A DNA stretch of 64,000 bases from Phoronis australis. Its lineage: Eukaryota > Phoronida > Phoronidae. The position numbers were made by a program, and so were the translations under genes. The notes under the pieces were generated by a model that searched no databases, was not told the DNA's origin, and was given only the letters and a program-made list of their open reading frames with translations. The DNA is taken from contig NMRA01000659.1 of NCBI GenBank assembly GCA_002633005.1, positions 64,500 to 128,499 of the forward strand, in the 5' to 3' direction. Position 1 is the stretch's first letter, and every line of letters starts with the position of its first letter. Positions 13,601-25,600 of the stretch are shown one piece after another.

Positions 13601-16600
13601 GGGTGGAAGAGACCAAGTGAGTAGTCTGGGGGGGAGGTGTAGTGGGTGGAGGGTGGTGATGGGGCATAGGCGTGTGTGAACACTAATTGACATCAGGAGA
13701 ATGAGCAAGTGATGCAAAGCACACATTCATTCTCTGGATTGTCTGCTGCATCCACGGAATTGTGGTTTTAACATGTAATAAAATATCACAAGAAGTTATT
13801 TTTTCTCAAATTACTTAATTTAAAAACAACAGCTACAGGCTACTTTCCGTCAAAGAAATGTTGAATTTTTATTTAGACAACTTACCATTGTGAAACAGCC
13901 CTCAATTAATTTTGTTTCTTACAGAATGATGAAAATTGGTTTGTGNATGGAGGGGTTGGTGAAGGGCATGGGTAGAGGTAGGTGGAAATGTGTGAAGAGG
14001 GGGTTGGTAGGGCGGACAGGTAGAGTTTAATAGATGGAAAGTTATGTTCTTGCCAACTATATTATTCACATGCTTCATTGCGCTCGTCATTTGTACAGTG
14101 TGGCTCATTTTTGCTTTTTATTTTTGCAGCACCTTTGCATGCCCTTGATAATATTACAACATTTAAATGTAGTGTACCTGACAAAGTCAAACTGAGAATG
14201 ATAAAAGTTCATTCGTAGTTTTTCACCCAATTCTCAGCATCACCCATCAGTTTGGAAAGACAAATGATGCCAGGTGAAGTAGAATCGCCTGTCATTTCTT
14301 TTGTTCCAGCTTCAGGCATACGAGGCACGCTACCGTGGTCTGATGGGCGACCTGAAGTCTGCGGAGGAACGTGGCAAGATGGCGCTTCAGGAAGTCTCTG
14401 TGAAGGAAGAAGAGGTTATGATGATGAAGATAGAGTTGCAGTCGACGCACGATAAATTGAGGCTTAAGGCCAACGAGGTATGCTGGCCATTGTGGTTAGA
14501 AGGGGAACTTTTTTCAGAATCAATAAATCGGAAGCATTGTGAGGCTCGATCATTGTAAATCGGTTTTCAGTGACATTGTCGCTGAGTACTGGGAAGGCTG
14601 CCTGTTATGATAGGCAGTGAGACCGGATCAAAACGTGGCGGTTGCATTTCTCTAGTGAACTACAGATGGTGATGCTCTACGCGACCAGACGAAGGTTTGC
14701 CTGCAGCTTAGGCGACTTCATTTTGTTTATTATATGACTTTTTAAATTTTTCTTAGACAACTAGACAAAGATTTGCGTACAGGCAAAAAAACATTGCCTG
14801 ATTTACATGAATTTTCTGAATTTTTGCGAGATCACAGAGTCAATTTTACTGTCTTGTAAGTCGTGGAATTGTTGCAGTACTAGTGGGAGAGTCATTGTGG
14901 TTGACTAACGAGCGAGATGAGGTGAACAAGTGGGATAATTATGGTGCTTTGAGCATTACAACCAAACATGGCAAATGGGGAACGAAAAATTTATTACATT
15001 TTCTGAAATTAAATAGTTTGTAGTAAGAATTTTCAAAACTGTTGAAAAAAGGAAAATAGAACCCCTGCATTAAGTTAGAAATGTTTACAACTGATGAGTG
15101 AAAGATGATAAATTTATCTGACAACACTAGGTAGTGTATACTCACTGGTCTCTTAAGTGGAAAGAAAATGTTTGTATCTCTGACACACGATAATTTTACA
15201 TTTCTGAGGCTAAAAATGTCTGTCACTGTTAGAGGATTTCCTAGCACTTAACGGGTCGCCGTATGGATGGTATTTGTGTCATTCTCCAGGTGGAGTCGCT
15301 GTTGAAAGATGGCGAGGTGATGAAGCAGAAGTATGAGAGTGCCACTGAGGAGATCACCAACCTGAAGGTGGCGCTGGAGGACAGTCGTGTGAACAGTGAT
15401 CGTCTGCACAAGGAGAGTGAGCAGGTGGTGCATAATGTGAACAGCTGGGTGGAAGAGACCAAGTGAGTAGTCTGGGGGGGAGGTGTAGTGGGTGGAGGGT
15501 GGTGATGGGGCATAGGCGTGTGTGAACACTAATTGACATCAGGAGAATGAGCAAGTGATGCAAAGCACACATTCATTCTCTGGATTGTCTGCTGCATCCA
15601 CGGAATTGTGGTTTTAACATGTAATAAAATATCACAAGAAGTTATTTTTTCTCAAATTACTTGATTTAAAAACAACAGCTACAGGCTACTTTCCGTCAAA
15701 GAAATGTTGAATTTTTATTTAGACAACTTACCATTGTGAAACAGCCCTCAATTAATTTTGTTTCTTACAGAATGATGAAAATTGGTTTGTGAGTTTGAAA
15801 AGAATTGATAGTTGGCTATAGCTTGAAACCATACTCAGTACAGAAAATGGCCTACCGTGACCATACTCAGTGTAGAAAATGACCTACCGTGACCAACTGA
15901 CTTGTAGAGCCTGTTTTCAAGCAATAATGAAATGTGTGTCACTTCTCTCCAAACCGAGAAATCACTTCTAAGCTAAAAAAAACCAGTTGCATAACTGTAA
16001 ATGGTTTTAATCAAGAGGCTGGTTTGCGAGGCTTTAAAGGTGGCATTCGTGCAAGATTTGTATTCATTTCCTGCAGATTGACATTCATTTTGATAGGTTT
16101 GAAACTCACAATAAATATTTTTTGTTTTTTACTTAAAGTGGATAAGTGAAGCAGACTCTCTGCCTGAAAATTTTGGCCACGTGTTTAGTTCTTACACAAA
16201 TTTAATTTCATGCATGATTTTGCCTTTTCTATTCAAAAGCACAAGTGCACAATCATATTAACTGTTTTTTTAATGTGACTATTATTACTCATTATTCATA
16301 TCATGGTCAGCTATCATGTTCATTCTCTTCTAGACAAACTAATGAGAGGCTTGGATTCAAAATCCGTGAGCAGAGCAAGGCCATCGTTCAGTTGACGGCA
16401 GAGAAGGAGTGAGTACTAGTGACACCTGTTGGAAATGTAACCCTGTTGTGTGTATTGTGCTTTAGTCAGTTATGATCATTCTCAAGCAGTTAGTGATGGG
16501 CAATGAAGGTTCAAAGCAGATTCATCAAGTCTCATGGTTGGACCGTCTGCTTCTTCCAGTGTCAACTGGGATACTTTTCCCACTGTGATCTGACGCAGAT

Positions 16601-19600
16601 TGGTACATCGAAGTTTCTTTAAATTTGAACAAAAATAATGGGCCAAATTTTTTTTTCATTTTTCAAAGTAACTCTCTGTATTGCGAAAATGTTAAAATTT
16701 CATTGTGTTTTTATTGGTGAGAGCCGTACTATATAAAGTTTTCATACAATCAAGTAAAATTGTCTTGTTGTTTATTCTTATTGAAGATTTTCAGAGAACA
16801 GATTTTACTGTTCCGCCATCCTTTTTATTTATTTGAAGAAATTTACCGTAAGTTAAAATGACAAGTCCCGTGAGTCTGACCTTGACACCTGCTGAGTGGA
16901 AGGCAATTCCAAGTAACTTGTTAAGTTCAATATTTTTAGTAACCACAAATTTGACTAATTGAGGTTGACAAGCAGGTGAGACTTGAGTGAGACTGTTATT
17001 CATTGCAGCCATATGGCGGAACAAGTGGATACGATGAGCAAGGCCAAGAGTGAGCTGGAGATTGAACTGGACCAGCGCCGTGTCGAGTCGGAGCGCTACA
17101 AGGCACTGCAGAGTCATTCTAGTCAGCAGCAGATGTTACTTCACCAGCTGAGAAAGAGGCTAGAGGAACACGAGTGAGTGGACGGTTCTCAGTCTACGCT
17201 GGGTTATCGGCCGTCGACAGTCGGTAGATAATGTACCAGTCACGTAATTAGCCTTGCGCAATCATGTAATGAGCGTTCAACTTTTGCACATGGTGTTTAT
17301 AGCTTCTTACTTCTGCTGCAGACATCAGGGTCCTGCTAATGATATGAACGTTGTATTTAACAGATTCTAGGGTGTGGATAGGTGGCATGGTGGTGTGTAG
17401 GAATTATGTGCTACGACTTCTGTCGCTGGCTAATTGCGTACGAGTAAAGATGGCGTATCAACAATACTATGTACTGACTGGGTTCAGCATTGCTGGGTCA
17501 AGAATTGTTTCTTGGATTTTGCAATTTCGATGTGGGAAATGTACCAGTTGAGGTCATGCGGTCGACCTGGCTTTAAATCAAGTTTCAAACTGGGTAATGC
17601 TAAATGCTTAGTTAATTGAAATGACACATGATTATATTCTAGAGTTGATTGTCATGTTTGGGCTTGGTGTTGAATATTTTCAGATTTAGGTGATAATTAC
17701 CTAGAAATTGCCCAGTTTATGTACAATTTGTGATGGTTTTGTTTATAGCATATAAGTTCTTGGAAACAATGCATTCGCAATATACTTAGCAGAATCTTGA
17801 TGTTCCATCGTACCATTTATCCATTAATCATTATGGTGATGTGGAGGTGACACATTATGTTGACAATTTATACCAAACATGTGACAGACAATTACTCAGT
17901 TATTTAAAATGAAAGCTTTGATTTGAAGCGTGGTCTTTCAGCAGCGTATGTTTTAAGTCATGTAAAAATTCAAGGAAAACGTTTTGGAAACTTTCTGAGT
18001 CCAAGGCGGAGTTTCCGTAGCAATTCAATGGGCAACACATGGACGAAGATCTTTGCTTGGGTTCCAGTTTGATTATAACTGACACTCGAAATTCACTTTA
18101 TAGAACTTAAAGCTCAACATAACAGAAAGTAAATATAAGATAATTAAACCACAAGTAATACTTTCTGACTTTGTTTCTTGATACTGAAAGAAGCAGATAA
18201 AAGCAACAGAAAACCTGTCAGAAATTTTAAAACGGCATGTTTTTTACCTGAAAATTTTGGAAGTTGAAATTTTAGACCTGGGGAATTTTTCCTGCGTGGA
18301 AGGCTGACTGGGTAAACATTGACTGCTCCCTTTCAGCCCCGACATTTTCTTAAATGTCTAATATAATCATAACATACAGGAAGCAGTTATCTGTTATATA
18401 TGGTTATCGGATCCTCGACGACAACCATTTACAGTTTAATCTGCTGTACAGGGCTCTGAGCTTTGCTGTTTTGCTGTTTGTTATCCACGTTACTTTACCG
18501 TCTTCAGGGCTGACCATGAGCAAGAAGTGAACACCAAGCTGGCCACCATCGAGGATCTCCACCAGAGACTGAGAGGCAACATAGAGATAGTGCAACAATT
18601 GAATGACCAGGTAGGCTTGTCCTCATGCTGTCAGTGATCCGGATAATTTAGTTCACATGGTAGCACAGTCAACCAGAACACCAGGGTTACACTTCAACTC
18701 AGTCAGTTGGATAATTGGGTAATGGGTGGTTGTAATAGTTTATCCATAATGGTTTGCTGTTGGGATTACTGCCAAATTATATGCAAAGTTTTCCATGTCG
18801 AGAAGGAGTTAACACCAGTTGATTTGTGGATGGCTGAGTTGGTGTTTTCAATAATGTTTTCATTTTGCTCGTGTTGCTGACATGGTCTGTATTCTTGTGT
18901 AAAATGCCCAATTTATGTAGATGTCTACAACTGACCGATTTGAGCTTTATAGGACACTAACACGTTCATTTTGTTGGTTGGTTGCAACCAAAGTGTTGTC
19001 AGTTTGTTGTAAAACAATTCATGTCATTGTCCCGTTTTTTGCTCACAGTTGACCGCACTTCAGAAAGAGAACATGCGGTTCCGTGGCGACATGGAGCGTG
19101 AGATCGCCCAGCGACAGTCGCTACGGCTGCAACTGGACAGCAAAGAACAGCTGATCAACAGTCTCAAGGTGCAACTGGATAACAGACTACCTAGTGATGC
19201 AACTTCCGCGACTTCGCCTGCGTACAGAGGGGTGAGTGGTCAGCTAGGGGTCAGTGAAAGGTCAGGGAGGGTCATTGGAGGTCAATAGAAATTTATGGAA
19301 TGGTGGTATTTCAGTAGAGGTTTTGTTAAGGGGTCTCCTTAAGATCAATGTGTGGGTTATTGAAGGTTCACTGACAGGCATTGAAGAATTTTGCCGGTAG
19401 CTTGTTATGGATGAAGGAGCTGTCTGGAGGAGTTTAGCTTGCTTTGGTCAACTATGAACCTACTGATGAATTGTGGGGAATCAGCTTGATAGTAAGTGAT
19501 TGTGATTGATCTGTCTGAAGTATCTTAGAGAGTTTTCTAGTAAACAATTAGCTAATGGCAAGATTATTATTCGCTAACCAACAATTTAATTTTACTGTCT

Positions 19601-22600
19601 GAAAGGTCATCATTTGAAATTGTGTTCATTGCATTTCTTTGGTTCTTTTAAACTGCAATTTCCTAACTTATTTCATTGTAGCGTGGAGCCGAGTCATTGG
19701 TAGACTCTGCTTACATGTCTGTCAGATCAGCCAGGAAATATGAGAGGGTGCGTTACTTCATCAATGTGTCCCTGTCCCATCAACTAATCAGCATTCTCAA
19801 TCCGTCTTCAATTGGGTTTTGATTTCTGAAAAAAGGCTCAGTGTTCACGCTAAGTGAAAACTTATTTCTTGTGACTTGCAAATGCAATGGGTTATTTATG
19901 GTCTTTGCTAGACTTGGTTTAACCCGATTGGATGAGTATTCTCATGGCAAGCTCCAAGATAGCTATGGTAAAAGTACTCACGGAGTGAACAATTAATTAT
20001 TTTGCTTACGGTTGGAGCTTGTACCAAATTCTAGAAATTGTCAATACCGGCCGTCCCAAATTCAAGAATGATGATCAGTGACATACAACAGATGTTAAAG
20101 ACTATGGGACCGCATGAAAAGCATTGCCGGCTATTTTCAAAGATTTTATGAGCTGTCAGTTCTAATTTCGGACTCCATTAAAACAGAATGCTACATCTGT
20201 TAATTGAAAGTATTACGAACACTATAATCAAGAAAATTCGGATTGAATTTCAGTGCCCAAAAATTTTAGAGGTTGTCCGAAATTGGAGAATATTTACAGT
20301 ATACTGTATTGTTTTCAAAAGTGTTGATACTAACTTCTCCTCAGACTTGGTTCAACATTGAGAATGTCATCTAGCTGTCGTTACCTCCAGATTGCATTCT
20401 GTCCTACGATGTCTAGTTCTACCTCTTATTCTGTGCATTTACTGCGGCTGTAGAAAGATGTTTACCTATGTATGCTTCCTTAGCCAGTAGTTTTACACCA
20501 ACTCTTAGTCTCCCCCTGTGACGCCAGCTTGCATGCATGCCGTATCATTTAGTGCATCTCTCTATGTTATACCAATACTCTCGTGCTGCCTAATGGATAG
20601 CATGAGTGCTGTCGGTTCTTCATAATTTAGGGTATGTGAAACTAGCACCCAAAATACAAAACATAATTTTACTAACTATCAGTGTATGTCTATCAGAAGA
20701 GAAGATTCTACTGGAATGATGACTTGTGCTTGCTTTTAGACTAATTGGGCCAATGATTTCATTTCTCACAAGTTCTCTACTTGGTTCTCCACACTAAGTT
20801 GAAATGCATCCTAACTGAGTTAAAATCATGGTGATCTTGCACTACCAATTTCTAAACTCAGGTGAAATCTTCAGGGGTTAACCCTTGGAGCACCAGCCTC
20901 TGTGGAAGTGTTACAAACTGATCAACACATCTCTTGTATTATGGTGTTATACACAACCAGATTGGTGGTGTTTGGCATACTGTTGTTCAGTTGAACGTTT
21001 ACTTCAGTGTCTGCTTATGTGAATACGTGCAGTCTGTTTTTGCTGGGTCAGCCTTGACCAGTATTACACTGGTGAGCTGAATTTTGACAACCACCATTAC
21101 GAATCCTAAATCCCTAATAAGCCATAAAAATTACAAGATTTCTCACAAAACATATGTGCCTGTCAACTATCTAATAACTGTCGATTGCATTCTGACTTTA
21201 TGTTACTCAGTTCCGCATACTCATGGTAAACTGCTAGCTGTTTTTGATCATATGACTGTAATATGTATTCATAATGCCAGTCATTTTCTCTAACAGGTTG
21301 TTGATGGTTTGAGTTACCTCATGCCAATATGACACTTTTGTAGCAAAACTTTGTTTCCTTCGAGTTACTCATTTTCAGACTGAGGAAATGTTGCCTTTTG
21401 TTTACGTTGAGTGTGATGTTCTAAAAAGTGGGTGTGTTATAATGCCAAAAGTGGGTGTGTTATAATGCCAAAAGTGGGTGTGTTATAATGCCAATTCCTG
21501 CTTTAAAAGTGGATCGTGTGGTGTGATTGCAAGGGAGAATGACGTGTGCGCAGCCACCACATCTGTCTGTGTGTCTTTGCCACTCATTTGGACGTTTTAT
21601 GTAATCCGATCTATTACATTTATGAGATGTATGTTTCAGAACTCTGCGAAGCAGTTCTGTGTGTATTACATAGTTTTGGTTTCATTGTTAATTACATTGG
21701 TTGAACTACTGTACAGTGAACAACATTTGGCACAATGCCAGCAGTCTTCAGCCATGAAGGCTTTCAAGTCACCCGCTGTAAAAAGAAAATCTGAAAAACC
21801 GCCCTCAAATAGAATAATGGGTTTCATTCTTTGAGTGCTCTCAGTATAAATCAACAAAGCTTCTCATGATTCACTCCACACTGCGTCAATCACTATTGGC
21901 CGTGATATTTGATATTTTGGAAAGTCCTCCTCTTGTAACTTTGCTTGTCGATTTTTACTCATTTTGTTGAGTTAGAACAGAGCTGACAGCATGCATTGCT
22001 AGATATTGCAGTTTTATTAAAAAAATCACACCTCCACACGATATATGAATTTTATCATTAAACTTTCCAGTCTTTGTTTGGTGTACTTGAGAGAACAGCT
22101 GTTAGTTGTGTGTCTCAAGTGCTGGGTCTATCTGAGTTGTTGGTCTATGTCAGTGTGGCTTTGTGTGCTCAATTCAAATGGGAACCTCCTGAGTCGCTTG
22201 CCTTTAATCAAGTTTTAATTTCCTGTAGACAATGGCTCATTTCATTTATATCTCTCCACCATACAAAGTCATGTGCAGTGCTGTTAATTAGTGTTTGGTC
22301 GATAGCTGTCTTTGTGGCAGACATATTTTAGTATTTGCCTATAATTTTATTCCTCAAAACTTTACTTAAATGACTTTGTGAGACATTTTTTTATAAACCA
22401 GCTAATGGAATTGCCATAGGTATTTTTAAATCAATATTCAGGCATCTGTCAATGTTATTAATTTGTTAATGCAAAACTGCGAGTTATCTGAGATTGCTTT
22501 TGATAAAAATGATTAGTTCAGCTAATGAATACTTAGTATGTCAGTAGCCACATAATGAAATGAGTTTTAGCTCCACTTCTGTGGCATTGTAATTGGACAC

Positions 22601-25600
22601 ATGGAAAGCATTTTTGTTTAGATGAGTTTAGAATTGGTGAATGTTGTCGTGGTTAAGTGACAATTAGCTCGGATATCAATTCTGGAACTGGGGAAATGAT
22701 GGCAGAACTTGGTGTGCTAGCTGTGTTCTAAAGTTTGTATCTGGTCCATGGATGGGTGATAGCTGTGTGCAGTGATAGATGTATTACACATTAAGTGCCA
22801 GTTCTGTCTTCTATTGTATTACGTCCACGAAATGATATGCTTTACCTTTAGTTAGTTACCCCTTCAGTAGGTCTCATAAGACAACACAGCACTTAAGCCA
22901 AAAGTTTGTAATTTGTAAAAATCAAGGTGTTTTAAAAAACTTGATAGCTATTTGAAATTTATCTTTTCAGGTAAGGGGGGGCAGGTTAGTCTGTCTCAAT
23001 TTCTCATTTAAAGGAGGGGAAGAGTTTTCATGTACAAAAGCCACAGTGAGCAGTTGGGAGGTTATCTCAAGCTGCTTGTGTCTGTTTGTCTACTTGTGCC
23101 TTTTTCTGTTAAACATGTCACGTGTCATTGTGTTCCCGTTTACTCAAGATACACGTCGTCATCTATTGGTCAGTCCTCTACCACTGCATTACGTGTTGCA
23201 CCAATTCATCAAGTTCCGTAGTCTACAGTCATTTTTGTTTGACACTGGCTCATCCCTCAATCCATTGCACAGTCAGCTTTTTAATCATTCCGTATATAGG
23301 ACTGCGTTCCATGGACCAAAGTACTTTGCAAGTCTTCGCGATAAATCACCTTGCATTACAAGCGAAGCCCATGGTCAGTCTAGCTTTACTCTTTAGTGCT
23401 TTGTGTCTACGAAACTTAGCCCAGTTCAGCAGTAGCCGCACTAATCCCCCTGCTGCCGTTCTGTCAAACCTATTCTTTGCGTTTTCTTCTCCTTGCTTTT
23501 GCTTGAATGTCGACGCTGCGCAATTTTTACTTGAAATTTTTAAAACATCTCTTTTCTGCTGCATCAGGCTAAGTGCTGTATCTTGCTACTCTTCTGTGTC
23601 ATTGTTTATGTAAGAAATTGAAGTTGTGCTCTTTAACATTTTATGCTACACTTAGTTTCTGATTAGCTATTTATTAATTCATGACGAGCAGGATTCTCAG
23701 TGCAGACATTAGCAGCTGAGTGATTTAATTACCCATTTGCTTGTGAACTTTCCAAGACTAAGGGCTTTTTGTACCAGCTTATCTCCGGTACCGTAGGAAT
23801 CTCTATGCATGTGGTCAGTTTAGACCAGCTTCGGTTGTTAGCTGATACAAAGGTTATCACAGACTGATGTGTTGGTCATCAAGGTTATCGCAACATGGTA
23901 TTTCAAAAACGTTATGTAGGCGTAATTGTTAGGTAGCAAACAGTGAAGGAAATGAATTGCGTTTATCTGTGGTAGAATGGTGAATGTTTGAAAAATATCA
24001 AATAATACCATAACATGTCGTTATTGACAGTAACCCCTGCGACGATAACTCCGACAATACCGTCCATAATGCAGCGAAGTGATGGCGCTGTGCAATAAAA
24101 TCTCACTCTATTACAAAATTAAGTAGCACTGTTACCTTTGATCAAGGACCGTAAATTGTTCATACCAGCGTTCACACATCCATGTTTTGCTTAGTGTAAG
24201 TGTGTATGAATTGTTTAACCGTTCAAACTTGGTGTCACTGTCAACAGCATTAATGTTCAATGTTCACTGGTCTGCCACACAAGCACTTCATTTCATTTAT
24301 TACCTGACCATAGTTCATCCACTTGTGGTAACTTTGATAACCTAGTCATCAATGTATGATAACTTCGGTGTCGGTTAACTACCAAATTCAGTCTGAAAAG
24401 TTCATTTAAAAATACACATTTGTGCTGCTGTTACACTGGAGTCAAGTTTTATTAAAGGGCTGATAGGTTGCCTTTGGAGTGTCATTTGTAGTGTGCACAA
24501 GTGTAGCTGACAACGCTAATCTCCCACTGAAATACTTGCAGGCCCGTCCAACTGAAGAAGTGACAGACCCTCAGGCGATGGACAAGACCTACTGGATCAA
24601 CAGAGTTGGCGAGGTAAGCACAGATAGCTTAGTTAATTTTAATTGATGAGTAAGTTTGATAAAAAGAGGTCATTTCTTCTGATCTGTGAAAGGTTACTGG
24701 ACAGAAAGTCCCGAGTTTTACCCGCGGTCAGGACAGAGATCTTTTAAGACTTAATTATAGGTCATATGTAATGTGACAAACATACGGACTGTATTGAGTT
24801 TTGCTTAAAACCATATCAAAATGCTGATTTACAATTACATACAATATTCTTGTTTCCAACTGTGTTGTGTTGTTATGCTGTGAAATACTTGTAGTAATTG
24901 AATCAAAGCTTTTAACTGGAGTAGGCTGACCACATACTGACTGTAACTCAGTCAATCCTTTGGAAACAGTTTTGTGTCATTTAGTGCTGAAAGCACAAAA
25001 TGTTCTTGAGAAAGTTTTACTGCCTGCTGAGCAAGAAGCGTTGCTCGTGATACTCAAGATACAGTCTGTTGTAAAATTTAGACACAATGCCAGTCGCCGG
25101 CAACACCGTCCAAATGGAGCAGCTGAGTCGTATAGTCATATCTATCTCTCAACTGTGTACTTAGTGAGCGTGAAAGTAACTCACTCTTTCAGGCACTCGA
25201 GGGCAATCAGTCGGTACGCACTTCAGTTTATGTACACTGTAAATTGCCTCTGTTCAGTTTTTGTTAAGAGTTAGTTAGAACCGTGATCATTTTCATTTGT
25301 TTTGTGACACAGTTTACTTAGTAGATTTTGAAAGACTTTGTATAATTCTTGTTGCTTGATGTGATTATTATCTGAACTGAGTGTTTTCTATCACCAGGTG
25401 TCTCTTCAATTATTCATATCATTTTATCATTTATGGAGGACTTCATCTAGAGGTTGTCCAGGGCATTCAAATGGACACCCTGACTTAAATTTGTCCCCCC
25501 TAATTAAGACACCCTGCTCATCATGTGGATACCCAAATTAAGTAAGACTGTAAGCATGGGTGCCTCTTGTAACTTGCTCATAACAGCTGTGGGAGCTCAT

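Larger units (their letters stand above)
12150..15791 (+). repeat. 1.8-kb direct duplication joined at an N (probable haplotypic false duplication)
   Basis: Copy 1 is about 12150-13945 and copy 2 is 13947-15791, with a single N at 13946 exactly at the junction. The second halves are almost identical. The first halves differ by scattered substitutions and small indels, including about 27 bp extra near 14060 and about 40 bp extra near 14523. Each copy holds one 168-nt and one 173-nt exon. The pair totals 341 nt, so including both pairs in one mRNA would shift the frame. Confidence 0.85.

Noticed and set aside
14310-15462. Genuine tandem exon duplication lengthening the protein
   Set aside because: The added 341 nt breaks the reading frame and an N sits on the junction, so a false duplication or exclusive use is more likely.
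23122-23613. 163-residue open frame in the 4.8-kb intron
   Set aside because: Two other frames are open over parts of the same DNA, there is no recognisable motif, and the composition is that of T-rich intron sequence.
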